From the NCBI GenBank assembly GCA_002104905.1, contig MCFE01000272.1, positions 42,020-106,019 of the forward strand: a stretch of 64,000 nucleotides of DNA, in the 5' to 3' direction. Below, one piece after another: positions 1-11,639 of this stretch. The notes under the pieces are model-generated. The model was given only the letters and a program-made list of their open reading frames with translations, had not been told where the DNA came from and searched no databases. The position numbers and the translations under genes are program-made. Each line of letters starts with the position of its first letter. Within the stretch, counting starts at the first letter, position 1. The stretch comes from Basidiobolus meristosporus CBS 931.73 (taxonomy: Eukaryota; Basidiobolomycota; Basidiobolomycetes; Basidiobolales; Basidiobolaceae).

Positions 1-1091
1 GGATTTAATACATATGCTACACAATAGATATGGACATCTTGGAATTGAAGGAATCTATAGCTTTGTGAAAGCCAGAGCATGGTGGCCCAGAATGAAACAT
101 GACATTGAAAGCTAGTGAAAACATGCCCAAATTGCCAAATCAACCAAGGCCAACCACAGAGAATTGCTGAACTCTTTACCTTGGAGCCTGTAAGATCATT
201 TGATAGATGGGGAATTGACTTTATTGGAAGACTGCCAACTACAAGGAAATGCAACCATTGGATCCTAGTAGCAATTAACCATGCCACTAAATGGTCAGTG
301 GCTAAAGCTGTACCTATAGCCAGCAAATCAGAAGTTGTAAGTTTAATCTACCATGAGATCCTTATGAAGTTTGGATGCACTGTAGAGATTTTATCCAATA
401 GGGGTGCAAACTTTATGGCAAAGTCATTGGAAGCTTACCTGGAAATGCAGCAGATTAAACACTTGAAAACCTTGGTATATCACCCCAGAACTAATGGAGT
501 CACTGAATGGTTTAATGGTTTATGTAGAAAATGCTGACCAAGTATGCAAATCAAGTTGTCAGCAGATGGGATGAGTATATAGACCAAGCACTCTTTGCAT
601 GCAGAGTCAGAGTACACAACACCACCCAACAATTGCCATTTTACTTAGTGTATGGATGTGAACCAAGGATTCCAGGAGATCTCACACAACCAAAGCTTAC
701 AGACATCTTAGAAAATGAACACAGTCAGGCTAGCAGACACCAGCAACAGGAACAAAGACGTCAAGAGGCACAGACCAAAGTATCTCAAAGTGCGCAAAAG
801 ATGAAGCAGAGATTTGATAAGACTATAGCACCAGAAGCATTGACAGTTGGGAACTTTGTATTGCTAAGAAACTACACTTGGAAGAAGTTTGAGCCACAAT
901 GGACAGGACCATTCAAGATCATCAGAGAATGTCCATTTGCAACTTACCTACTAGTGGACAGACAAGGCAATATCTGGGAAGACTTAGTACATAGGGACAG
1001 ACTCAAGCTTGCAAGACTTGCTGATAATACTGAACCATCAAGATATTGGTATCACAAGAAAAGAGATTCAGGAGATCCTTCTCAACTTTAG
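1..1091 (+). pseudogene. Ty3/gypsy retrotransposon integrase and pol C-terminus, decayed
   Basis: This is the 3' part of a Ty3/gypsy pol gene, cut by the window edge. An HHCC zinc-binding motif (HNRYGH followed by CPNCQ) spans about 17-140 with stops and a frame change between its halves. The integrase core follows: first Asp in WGIDFIGRLP, then SNRGANF where the family has SDRGANF, so the second catalytic Asp is replaced by Asn (AAT at 397-399). The Glu motif region reads HPRTNGVTEWFNG. A frameshift near 525-535 moves the rest into another frame, which contains the GPF-type chromodomain-proximal region (WTGPFKII). It ends with TAG just before a purine tract and the LTR. The loss of a catalytic residue and the frameshifts make it inactive. 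Confidence 0.9.
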
Positions 1092-1101
1092 TAGGGGAGA
1101 A

Positions 1102-1473
1102 TGTCATGATCTGCCACTTAAATGCTTAAGTTAGATCAGTTTTTACTCAAATCAATTGGTTATATGTTTAGCTTATCAGTATATCAGTATTATCTATCAA
1201 ATCAGTAGCATTAGTCAGCAAATGAATCAGCAGATCCTTATCAGACAGAGATAGAGATATTAAGTAGGATCATATTGGGTGATGATGATGCAATCAAATG
1301 AGTCATCAGCCACAGCCTACATTAGGAAATACAATTAGTGAGCAATTGATCTGGCAATATGTATATAAGGAGCTGCTGGAATCTCAATAAAGATCAACTT
1401 AAGTTTTAGTGAATACAATACTAGCTAAACTCCCTATTCCTCTACAACTCTTATACCAAGACTTGTTACAACA
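1102..1473 (+). repeat. 3' LTR of the gypsy element (372 bp)
   Basis: It begins TGTCATGATC directly after the purine-rich tract AGTAGGGGAGAA (likely polypurine tract) and ends GTTACAACA, so it has TG...CA ends. A diverged solo copy lies at 8112-8480, which supports the boundaries. A TATA-like GTATATAAGG occurs near 1360, followed by AATAAAG. Confidence 0.85.
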
Positions 1474-1544
1474 TGATATTCAGTTGTTAATTTAATTTTG
1501 TACCCTTTTTTTGTCCCACTTGTTAGAAATCCACCATTGAGGGA

Positions 1545-2085
1545 AAACATTATTTATACGCTGAATATATTCTAGTAACACCCCATCTAAAATAGCTCAT
1601 GCCGTGTGACATCTGCTATAAAGCTATCAAGTACCACACTTACTATCAATCAAGCCCCAACATTATTGATATATTCAATGGCAAACATTGCAAGTAACTA
1701 AGATGCAAGGGCTTCTTGCCTTAGTACTTGATGGATTCTCTATTCACAAGTACTCTACAAGTAAATCCTGCTAGCCACTGATTTATATCAGCCTGTTTCT
1801 GCCACTTATCTTATGGTGTCAAAGCAGAAGTCTGATTGTAGTCTCATTGGTATCTGGGTCTTTATCACCACCCTGCCTGTATTGCTACCAGTATCCATTG
1901 CTGAATGAATATTGTATATTTTCCAGCAAGATTCTATCAAATGGCTGTGATATCAAAGTGCGTAGTTTTATCTGCTTTGGAGATACCCCAGCCATTGTCA
2001 AGATAGAATTTTGTCAGTTGCACAGTCAACTAACTCCATCAAGTTCTTTTCTACAGCTTCACTCAAATAGTGGTGTTGTATATCT
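1545..2085 (+). pseudogene. CACTA/EnSpm transposase (Tnp2-like) fragment
   Basis: Broken reading frames here resemble the same region of the better copy at 12300-12850: the YFDGK block, then LVLDGFS, and the block around GDTPAIVKI / GDALAISKI. In that family this is the Tnp2 (Transposase_21) core with a D-x-P-A motif. Many stops make it a dead fragment. It ends where copia-like sequence begins, about 2085. Confidence 0.65.
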
Positions 2086-2500
2086 ATGTGCTTAGTTCTG
2101 GCATGATAAGTAGGATTTCTAGCTAATGAAAGGCAGCTTTGACTGTGTTGCAATATAAGAAATGATTTGGATATAAGGAACTTATTAATAATAGTAATAA
2201 CAGTGGAACTGTTGCTTGCTCATAAAGAAGCTCAGTACTTGTATGTTTCTGGAAGTAATAAAAGTGTAACAATCAATAAGGAGAACCTTTCAACACTCAG
2301 AAGCATGCTGCAACAGTTTGAGGGTTGGTACATAGTGTTTGATAAAAGTGCAAATTTGATCTTGATTGTAGGGGAATTGTCATAGGATCATAGATCTGAC
2401 AAGAGTGGCAAAGCTAGGGCTGGAAGTAAATACTACAGTGACAAAGACTAGTCCAGAATTGTTAAGTAGATTTTTATCTGCTGAATGATACCAAATAGTA
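2086..2500. repeat. Mosaic of TE fragments, partly copia 3' region
   Basis: The segment starting TGTGCTTAGTTCTGGCATG resembles 16570-16600, the 3' pol end of the minus-strand copia element, but here it lies on the same strand as that copy's complement. About 2118-2245 recurs in diverged form at 2906-3035, so a direct repeat flanks the intervening 660 bp. I see no intact ORF; the 72-codon frame at 2167-2385 is not recognisable. Confidence 0.45.
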
Positions 2501-2507
2501 CAATGTT

Positions 2508-2783
2508 TCAGCAAAGGTTTTGTTTTGAATAATGCTTGCTTGATACAGACTTTGCTCTAAAGATCTTCTCTAAAAATTCCTGTGCTGATTTGGCTGTACC
2601 TGAAGTATGAATTTGTCCAATGAAGGAATCTTGCACATTGATATATATGGCATTACAGGACTTTCTCTCCTTCTCCTGAAACTTCTTCACTTCTTCTGCA
2701 GCTCCTTTGGACTCAGCTTCTTTTTCTGTTACTATATTCCAAAGCTTTTTTCCCCCAGGTGAATCTGCATCTTGACTCTCCAA
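2508..2783 (-). pseudogene. Copia-type gag fragment, different subfamily
   Basis: The minus-strand frame has the layout of a copia gag N-terminus (LWNIV, then a run equivalent to CNAIYINVQD, then an AQEFLEKIF block), matching in order the gag of the copia at 54479 (LWDIV, NCICLNVKD, AWKALEDTY) but strongly diverged. It lacks a zinc knuckle and any downstream pol, so it is a fragment of a second copia subfamily. Confidence 0.5.
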
Positions 2784-2949
2784 AGTCTGTAGTTCTTCCC
2801 ATCAAACCTCTCTTTTGCAGGTAAGATGTTTGAATTATTGTGCTTGCTGGTATTAGTTATGTGAACAATAGATTGAACTAATTAGGTTCATATCCTATTG
2901 CAAGTTCTAGCTAATGAAATGCAACTTTGATTATGTTGCAATTTAAGAA

Positions 2950-3690
2950 GTGATTTGGATATATGGGACTTATAAAGAAATAGCAATAATGGCTGAACTG
3001 TTGTTTATTCATAAAGAAGCACAGTATTTATATGCCCACTTGGCACATCTACAGCTTTTATGCAACAAGATTGTGGCAGGATTTGAGCAGCTCAAGTACA
3101 AGTATAAAGCTGAGTGCATAGAGCCCTGCTGCCACTGTATCCATTCTATACTCCACCTTTTGGGAACTTCCTAAGGAGTGGATGTGTGGGGTGATAGGAA
3201 GTTGGGTCAAGTTACAATACCACCATATCCAAATCTCATCATGAATATAACCTTTAAGTCTATAATGGATATGATGAGTTGGCACACAGAGGACAGCCAA
3301 GAGTTGAAGAATATATATGACAGATGTGCACATGGAGACACCTATACCTTTGGCATTAAGAAATTCAGCAGCCCCTATTTGTGGGTAATCTGTTAAGTAG
3401 TGCTAAGTTTGGTTGGGTGCAACAAGCAGCTAATTTCTATAAGGACAACTTTACCAAAGTATGATGGGTTCTTCTTGGTCACAAGCCCATTTCCACACCA
3501 TTAAATACACAACTCTCACAAACAAGAGCCAGAGCATACCTATAAGGGTGACTGGAATCCAGCATGGAGAAGGAATATATTGACTAATCAGCAAAAAGTT
3601 GTTTGCAGATATTGAGGAGGTAACTTTGGCAACAGTGGCAGCAACCAAGCATATATTTGCAAGATGTATAAGTTACCAGCAATCCACAAT
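2950..3690 (+). pseudogene. CACTA transposon C-terminal (DUF4218-like) fragment
   Basis: It is similar to 14440-15120: frames with LQLLCNKIVAGFEQL, then HSILHLL, a conserved HGDTY(T/A) block and an ITFKSIMD block. This order matches the DUF4218-type C-terminal region of fungal CACTA proteins. Stops and frame changes interrupt it throughout. Confidence 0.6.
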
Positions 3691-3699
3691 TATTTCTAA

Positions 3700-4130
3700 A
3701 AACCTCTCAAGCTTGAAAAAATATTTTTACAAGAAGTTTTCTGAAACAATAAACCATTATGATTTGCTCTTTATGCAATACCTATACGCACACCTTTTTT
3801 GATTCTAAATATCCTCTTGAGCTTGAAAACCTGTTTTGTCCAAAACTCTCTCCAAATGACAAGTTATTTAAAGTAAGTCCTATTGTAATAACTACATATA
3901 ATTTATCTTATTTCTAAGTATTCTCTCTGAGCTCAAAATTTTTCTTGTCCAAAACTTTCTTCAAAGGACAATTTATTGTAAGTAAGCCCTACTGTAATAA
4001 TTGCATAAGCTTTATTTTGATTCTAAATAGTTTCTCCAAGCCCAATTTTTTTTCTCAGCCAAAAAGTTTCTCCAGACAACAACCTTTTGAGCATGTTAAC
4101 TCTTAATATATACAACATATTTTTTAAATT
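3700..4130. repeat. Decayed AT-rich tandem repeat, period about 110 bp
   Basis: Segments starting near 3700, 3810, 3923 and 4030 each open with a CTC(T)TGAGCTTGAAAA-like block, then TTGTCCAAAACT(C/T)TCT, then GTAAGTCC(T)A(C/T)TGTAATAA. Unit spacing is about 108-113 bp. Copies are heavily diverged. No gene is visible. Confidence 0.5.
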
Positions 4131-4382
4131 AAGAATTCTATTCAGACTTGATTTTTTTTAAGTTTTGTTGACAGCCATCTCATGTCTATATATTTTCTAC
4201 ATTTTTAACACGTTCCTCTCATTTAAAAATAAGCTTCAGATTTGTAAGAATATCTCTTTAGCTTGAGCAAGTTTAAACCAAAAATTATCCCAGACAATAT
4301 GAATCATGGTTTACAAGTTATTTTTTCCAAAAAATTTCCCAGGCAACAAGAATCATGTGTTATAATAAATAAAAAACAGATT

Positions 4383-4825
4383 CCATTTCATCCACTAGCA
4401 GGGTGATTCTGTTCATTATATTTTTCATTTCTTCCCCTGGAAGCATCTTTGTGGTAAAATATTCTGTCAACAATATACCTTCTTAGCAGTACAACTTGAC
4501 TAGTATGTGTTTCTAATGCCTTCCAGGCATTCTTTGCTGTTATTGCTCTTGAGCATTGAATTAGCAAGTTGACTTTGACATTAAGGCAAATGCAGTTAAA
4601 GGCACTTTATTCTTTCTTCTGGTACTTTAAGGCTTGCTCTCCCATTCTTTTAGGGGGGCATTCTTCTGCCATGATAATATCCCAAAGGCCTTGTTCTCAA
4701 AGCAGCATCCTCATCTTCACCTTTGACACTTTGTAGTAAAATCCATCCAACTCTTTGGTGGAGGGAAGAATTCTAGTAATAGCAGTAATAGACATTGAAG
4801 AGAATGACAGCCTGGAATTCATAAT
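4383..4825 (-). pseudogene. Copia gag fragment, 5' end of a truncated element
   Basis: On the minus strand this matches the N-terminal gag of the copia at 54479-54950 (DGSNYQVWK region through LLVDEME) with indels and stops. It sits immediately inside the LTR at 4826-5171, as expected for the 5' end of a minus-strand element; the rest of the element is absent. Confidence 0.75.
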
Positions 4826-5171
4826 TGGTTGTGAGAGTATTGTGGAAACTGGATGTGATTGAGAGAAATAGTAGATTATGTGATTTTCACCTAAGGATAT
4901 ATGGAATGTAAAAGTAGTATTTATACCTTATATAATCATGGCATAACAAACACAGAATAGGCTGAGGAAGGTCCCAAGAACATGATGCAAAGTTGGAGAC
5001 TGATTGCCTGACTTACCTGATTTTCATTTTCTGGGTATCTGATATTTTTGTGAAAAAATTCAAAGTAGCTCCTGACAAAGAACTTGGTTATTATTCTCCA
5101 ATATATGTAGGTAAGGATATAATTCACCACATTTGGTGAATACTTAGGTGGATTAACAAGCTTTTACAACA
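4826..5171 (-). repeat. Copia LTR (346 bp)
   Basis: It is similar over its full length to the LTRs at 16047-16393 and 21052-21398; the right edge is TTTTACAACA. In the minus sense it is the 5' LTR of the gag fragment at 4383-4825. Confidence 0.8.
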
Positions 5172-5187
5172 CAAATACAACTATGGT

Positions 5188-5935
5188 AGTGTATAAGCCC
5201 AAGGGAGAGATATATCTAACACTTTGCAAGGGTCTTTATGTGAAGTGTGCAATATCCTCTGGCAATGTCTTGCTAAGAAAATTGAGGTTTTGTTACCATA
5301 TTCATGAGTAGGGAAGTAAAGCCTTTGCTTCTGAAGGGAAACCTATAGAGCTTCAATGCTCAACTTTGCCAGTATCCTAACAAAATATGTGCCAGGTTCA
5401 GCATCCTTTGAATGACAATGTACTGAAGGTTTCAAAGTCACAACAACTGTAAACTCCACCTGCAGGGACTTGACAAGAATGCAGATGTGGTCAATAATTA
5501 CAAAGCTAAAAGAGTCTCTTTGTCTGTACAAGAACAAGCTAGGGCAAGCATCAAATATAATGAAAGATAACTACTCTTAATACTCCCTACAAGCAATACC
5601 TCTAAGGTCAGTTGGCTATCAGTGTAGTTTCCTGGGAGTATCCTGTGGTTTGGAACTGGAATCTCAGGTAGCAGCAGGTAGCAGTGGTTGCACTTATTAC
5701 CAAGTTGCAATATTACTCAATGGGGCAATGAGTAATTATTAAGGGAGTGTCTGCCTTATAAAATTTTATCACTGGCTAAGTGATTGCAAATCATGATGTT
5801 TCAGAAGGTTCCTGAGGTCAGTTTAAGTCATAAACTCAACAGAATGAGCTACAAGTACTGAAGTAGGTGCCACCAGGTTCTATAAGGCAAAGCACCTCCA
5901 ACCAATCAGAGCAGAGTATTTAGAAATCTAGATCT
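5188..5935 (-). repeat. Degenerate copy of the long-LTR family
   Basis: This is a diverged copy of the LTR at 13037-14108: it shares GTGTATAAGCCCAAGGGAG at the left, the CAGCATCCTTTGA block and the AAGGTCAGTTGGCTATCAG block. The left tip and the promoter-distal end are lost. It directly abuts the copia LTR. Confidence 0.65.
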
Positions 5936-6659
5936 GAATCAATGCACTGTGCCAAGATGTTCAATGTAATTCATAGCTGTTAAGAACTATCAGGTGCATT
6001 GTTGTAGCAAGCAATAGGCAAGGTTGTTGTTGGACAATTACTCACTAGGTTGGTTGATCTTTAACACTATGGTTAAATCTTACACAACAAGATTGGCATG
6101 GATGATTGCACCAATTTGTAATGTTTGCATCAGGTGCATTATTGGACACTTCTATTATGGTAGGCAAAATCTGGTATTCAGATATGTGTCATTAGTTTAT
6201 ATAGATATTAATACATATTACACTAAAAACTACACTCTTACTTACCAGCTTGGTGATCATCACTCCAATTCAACTGCATATCAGTGATTGATTGGACTAA
6301 AGGTATCCCAAAGCAGTGAGCCTCTCATTGGCTCATGTACCAACACACAAGCTATCTAATTTGCCATCAAATATCCCATTTTACCAATTGAGCAAGTAAT
6401 TTCCTGATCATAGATATTAGATAAGGCATCATTGCAAGCAGATTGTGTAGGTGCAAATCAGATCAATTAATATGTACTCCTGAGACTCCCCTAAAAATGA
6501 ACAAAAATCTTACAAACTAACTTCTAAGTTAATATTCTGAAATATGTAATTTAACTATGTGCTAGTTCATAATATATTGATAATTAGGTAAACTCTCGAT
6601 TATTGAACAGATTTTACTGCTAAATATAGTTACAAAATTGACAGTGTTTGAGCAGTCTT
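5936..6659. other. AT-rich region, nothing assigned
   Basis: No coding signal, RNA gene or recognisable repeat is visible here. The 87-codon frame at 6024-6287 has no recognisable features and the base composition matches the surrounding TE relics. Confidence 0.5.
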
Positions 6660-7930
6660 TTGACAAGAATAGCTTATCATACTAATGGTCCTGATGAGCT
6701 CAACATTTGTTTGAGCAGACCTAACTAGCCAATACATCCAATTGCCTTATATAGCAAGTAACTTGATGGTATTCTGCTGGTCTAATTATAAACCTCTGCT
6801 GGCATTATAACAACAGTATGGCAATCTACAGCTAGTTCTGTATAATGCTACCATACCAACTTAACATATGGTACTTTCTTCTTGTACCTCACCTGACACC
6901 ATTTAAATTGCCACTGTAAAATCATCCCTCTTTATTTGCTTATCCTCTACTTCCTTGGGTATTCAACACATAGCTTGAATAAAAGAAACTATATCCTCCT
7001 GCTTACTAACATCTACATAGGTGCACATCTGCTGCAATTGACACTCTTATATCAACTCAACTTCAGTGCTTTTTAGCATGATACTTGCAAGCTTTTGACT
7101 TACCTTGTCTTGCTGATAACATATACATCTTGCAAAGATATGCTTGGTTGCCACCACTTTTGCCATAAATGCCTCCGGAATATTGTCAAAGATCTTCTCA
7201 ATAATTAGTCAATATATTCCTTCTTCCTGCTTGATTCTATTCCTCTTATATGTGCACTCTGACTCTTACTTGGGTGAGTTCCAAAGTAAATAGTGTGGAA
7301 TCTGGCCTGTGACCAAGAGAAACCTGGCATACTCTGGTAAAGTTGTCCTAATATGTATTAGTTTCTTATTGCACCCAACCTAACTTTGCACAACTTTGCT
7401 GATCACCCACACATCAAGGCTGCTTTGTTTATTATTGCAAGTGGCATAGGTGTCTCCATGCTCCAATTTGTGCTCACTATTTTCCACTTGTTCCTGGCTG
7501 TCCTCCATGTGCCAACTCATCTCATCCACAACAGATTTGAAGGTAATATTCTTGCTGAGACTGGGATATGGTAGGCCCTGCAACTTGAGTTGTCTTTCTA
7601 TTTTTTCTTATATGAGCAGCATTAGAAACTCCAAAAAGGTAAAGCAAGATCCATGATTCTCCACACCAGGCAGGATGGAGTTCAGAATGGACATAGCAGC
7701 AGCAGAGATCTACACATTCAGCTTTATGCTTACAGTGCAGTTACTCAAATCCCAATACAAACTCTTTGCATAAAAGCTGTAGGTGCATCAAGTTGGCATT
7801 AGTGATCTGTTAGGGATAAACATTCCTACAATTTCAACATATGACTCCCAGTGCTTCTAGTTTACTCTTGGTACCTTATGAAAAATAATTTGGTCCAGTG
7901 AGCAGATTCAATTTGGATCAGCCCTCAGGA
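6660..7930 (-). pseudogene. CACTA C-terminal fragment, minus strand
   Basis: This is the inverse of 14110-15540. It contains the ITFKSVVDEMSWHMEDSQE block (frame 7380-7583) and the HGDTYA block, and at its left the tail sequence ATTGCCTTATAT...CTTGATGG that also marks the right end of the 11640-15540 element. It is riddled with stops. Confidence 0.6.
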
Positions 7931-8111
7931 AACTGCAATGAGTCAGTCATAATGCTTACAGCTTGGAATTATTGACCCTCCACACAGTCTTATGATGGGA
8001 TTATGATGGTGATTTGCCAATTTTACTGCCATATAAAGTAGAAATTCTAATGGAGCTTAAGCAATCACATGACAAGAATTGCATGGCATTCTCGCAATTT
8101 TAATGTGCCTC

Positions 8112-8480
8112 TGCTATGATCTACTGCTTACATGTTTAAGTTAGATATGTTTTTTGCCAAATCAATTTGTTCTATGCTTAGCCTATCAGTTTATCAGTAC
8201 TATCTATCAAATCAGTGGCATTATTCAGCAAATGAATCATCAAGTCCTTATCAGACAGAAATAGATATAAAAGCTAGGATCTTATTGGGTGATGATGATG
8301 CAATCAAGTGAGTCATCAGCCATTACCTACATTAGTGGATACAATTAGTCAGAAATTGCTCTGGCAAAGTGTATATAATGAGCTGGTGGAACCTCAATAA
8401 AAATCAGTTCAAGTTTTTGTGAATACAATACCAGCTAAACTCCCTATTCCTCTCTAACTCTTACACCCAGACTTATAACA
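8112..8480 (+). repeat. Solo LTR of the gypsy family (369 bp)
   Basis: It is collinear with the gypsy LTR at 1102-1473 and diverged by scattered substitutions; edges are TGCTATGATC and TTATAACA. No internal gypsy sequence adjoins it. The 5 bp on each side (GCCTC and CTTTA) do not match, so the target duplication has decayed or the ends were rearranged. Confidence 0.8.
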
Positions 8481-8489
8481 CTTTATATT

Positions 8490-9560
8490 TATTTGAGCAG
8501 ACCTGACTGGCCAGTGCATCCAATTGCCTTATATGGCAGGAAACTTGATGGTGTCCTGATGGACTCATTTCAAGCCTCTGTTTGCCTATCCACTACTACC
8601 TTGAATATTTTAGATACAACCCATATCCAAAAAAACTATGGCCTCCTGCTTACCAACCTTTACATAGGTGCACACCTGCTGCAATTAACACACTTCTATC
8701 ACCTCAATTCTATGGGCTTTTAGCATGATGCTGGCAAGTTCCTATATGCCTTCTGTTGCTGGTAACATATACATCTTGTAAACTAATGCTTGGTTGCTAC
8801 CACCTTTGCCATAAATACCTGCTGCATATCTGCAAAGAGCCACTTAATATATACCAATTTATTCCTTCTCCTGGCAGGATTTAAGTCCCCCTGATAGGTG
8901 TGCTCTGGCTCTTGTCTGTATGAATTCCATATTGAGTGGTGTATAAGCTGGGTGTGTCCAAGAGAAACCCAGCACACTTTGTTAAAGTTGCGCTGATAAA
9001 AACTAGTTGCTTGTTGCACACAGCCCAACTTGCATTACTTAGCATTACCTTGTATTGGGGCTGCCTAGCTGCTTGATGCCAAAGGCATAGGTGTCTCCTT
9101 GTGCTCATCTGTCCTCAACATTTTGCAACTCTTTCTGGTGGTCCTGCATATGCCAGCTCATTACATCCATGACTGACTTGAAGGTAATATACTTGATGAG
9201 ACTGGGATATGGTTATACCTGCAACTTGACATGTCTTCCTTTCTCCCCACATATCTGCTACACAAGAAACTCCCAAAAGCTGAAGGAAGGAGCAATATTC
9301 TCCACATACTAAGCAAGGTGGAGTAGAACATGGATACAGTAATGGCAGAGATCTACATGCTAAACTCTATGCTTGTAGTATAGCTGCTCAAACCCATCAC
9401 ACACTATTTGAACAGAAGCTGTAAATGCATCAAGTTGGTATTGGTGATCTGCTTTGAGATAAGTAATCCTATAATGTTGCATATGGCTCCCAACATCTCC
9501 AATGTATGCATGGTAGAAATAGTTTGAGAAGGTCAATTGAATATATACATATCCAGTTCA
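8490..9560 (-). pseudogene. Second minus-strand CACTA C-terminal fragment
   Basis: It is similar to 6660-7930 and to the complement of 14110-15540, including the tail CTGGCCAGTGCATCCAATTG and the DUF4218-like blocks. Together with the copy to its left it suggests two insertions or a duplication now separated by the gypsy solo LTR. Confidence 0.6.
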
Positions 9561-9630
9561 TCCAGTCCTGGCATTTTTATTACTGCATATGCACACAAAT
9601 AATAATTGGAGCACATGAGAAGTACTCCAG

Positions 9631-10708
9631 TGTGGTGGGGTGACAGTGACACCCACTGACAGATGTGCTCATTCCCATATTTTCTACTTCCCTACGTCTC
9701 TGCCACACTTATTTTTGTTTTATCCCATTTGTCTTACCTGTTCAGTACTATCCCATAAGCCGGTTGACTATCACACCTGCTTACCTTATTGAATAGGTTA
9801 TCCTGCATTTTATGTAAGATTACTAGCTATAAGTACCTCTATATTGAGCAAGTACCTGCACAAGTACCTGTGACACCTGATCAACCCATGTCACCATCCC
9901 TAGCATTTCCATACCATATATAACATCTCTATATTATACAGGTTTCAGAGTACTGATTCCTGATTGGTTGGATGTGTTGTGCCTCTTAGAGCCTTCTGGC
10001 ACCTACTTAGAGCATTCTTAGGTCATTCTGATGTCATTAAGATTTCTGCTGACACCTGGAACCTTCAGGAACACCATGATTAGTAATTACTTAGCCAGTA
10101 AGAAAAGTATATAAGGGAGGCAATCCCTCAACAACATATCACCATCCCTTTTATCAGTAGACCAACTTGATGATCAGTGTGATCACTGCTACCTGCTGCT
10201 ACCTGAACTTCCAACCCCAGACCACAGGACACTCCCAGGAAACCACTCTGTGGTGGTGTATAGGTCCAAGGGACAGATACGCCTAAGACTTCTCAAGTAT
10301 TTTGTGTGTGCGGTGTTCACTGGGTGCAATAACCTCTGGCAAAAGCTTGCTAGGAATACTTGGGTTCTGTCTCTAATCTTATGTGATGGGGAATAAAGCC
10401 ACAAGCTTGTCATGGGAAAACTAATGAGCTACAATCCCCAACTTAGTTGGCATCTTAACAGAAGTATGTGCTGGGCTCAGCATCCTTTGAGATGACAATG
10501 TACTAAAGCTTCCAAAGTCAAAGCAGCTGTAAACTCCACCAGCAGGGACTTGATAAGAATGCAGCTGTGGTCAATAGTTACTAAGACCAAAAAGTATATT
10601 TGCCTGTACAAGAACAAACTTGGGAAAGAATCAAGAATAATAAAAGATACCTACTCTGAGTATTCCTCACAAGTAGTGCCTCCAAGGTTAGTTGGCTGTC
10701 AGTGCAGC
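9631..10708. repeat. Long LTR with its 3' half inverted in place
   Basis: 9631-10247 reads as the first half of the 1.07-kb LTR in plus orientation (TGTGGTGGGGTGACAG, TATAAGGGAGGC promoter, ACCACAGGACACTCCC). At about 10248 the sequence switches to TGTGGTGGTGTATAGG, the outer end of the opposite terminus, and runs to about 10708 as the reverse complement of the missing second half. Both switch points fall at the same internal site (around CACTG) of the intact LTR at 13037-14108, as expected for inversion of the distal half. Confidence 0.7.
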
Positions 10709-10739
10709 CTAAGTCATGCTCTGTTTCCATGACCTTGGC

Positions 10740-11620
10740 AGGAACCCTATGACTTATGCCACTGTTGATTCACTTGTTCCCATACATCCTGGTCTTCAGC
10801 TGGCACTGCAAGGTCTAGCACCTCATCTGACAGTCTTTGCAATAAATTCTTCCAGTGTTGAAGTATGTGTTTTTGGGGACTGCTCTTGAAGAAGTGCTGC
10901 AGACTCTTGGTGTGCCTATTAAGGTTCAAAATTCCACTGATGGTATTGTGATAACCTTTTGAGTTCTTAATACTGTTACTTTGCCTGTCAGTGGGATCTC
11001 TGCTCTGTCAACAATGGAGGATGTGGATGCTGTGGTAGACAAATTGCCTTGCTCTGCAAACTCATCTACCTCACTGTAGTGTAGCTCAATTGGCTGCATT
11101 TCCAACTCTTGTGACAACAGCTGTTTTCTTGCTTGTAATTCTACTTGGCTATGATGGGATTTGGTCTGTTCTGGGCTAATGGTGTTTATTGGCAAGCACT
11201 GCAGCTTTTTCTCACACTACCCTGTCCCTGGCTTTGGTAGACTTTTTCCCTTTACCATTTCCTTTATCACTGCCAGGCCCTTCACTACCATTTTGACTGA
11301 GTACCTCTTGAGTAGAACCACATTTTTTCCCTGGTAAATGTTGTGCAGGTACATCTGTGTCTTCCTGCTTTTCCCTTATTGGTACTCTTCCAGCTACCTG
11401 ATATCTCTTTGATGCTTACTTGGAGCTTTTTGCCCTGCTTGTGATGGGCTCTTGAGGAAGCCTCTTTTTTTAGCTGTTGCACCCTTGTTCCTGTGCCTTT
11501 GATAGTTTCTGATATTCTTGAGATACTCTCTTAGCATACTAATGCTGGCCCAGAATTTGCTTGCTAGTTTGAATCCAGGATAATGCCCATGGAGCAAATT
11601 AGATACATTCTGATTGGCCT
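10740..11620 (-). pseudogene. Degenerate minus-strand ORF next to the CACTA transposase
   Basis: Several overlapping minus-strand frames (10747-10929, 10926-11195, 11285-11597) together read as one broken protein rich in Lys, Gln and Ser, with a block LASKFWASISMLREYLKNI and a basic tail. It lies divergently next to Tnp2, where CACTA elements often carry a second (TnpA-like) gene. That assignment is by position only; I do not recognise the family. Confidence 0.4.
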
Positions 11621-11639
11621 TGAGTTCCCAATGGTCCCA

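Noticed and set aside
2508-2783. A host gene with acidic coiled-coil content
   Set aside because: Block order matches copia gag and it lies within a TE mosaic.
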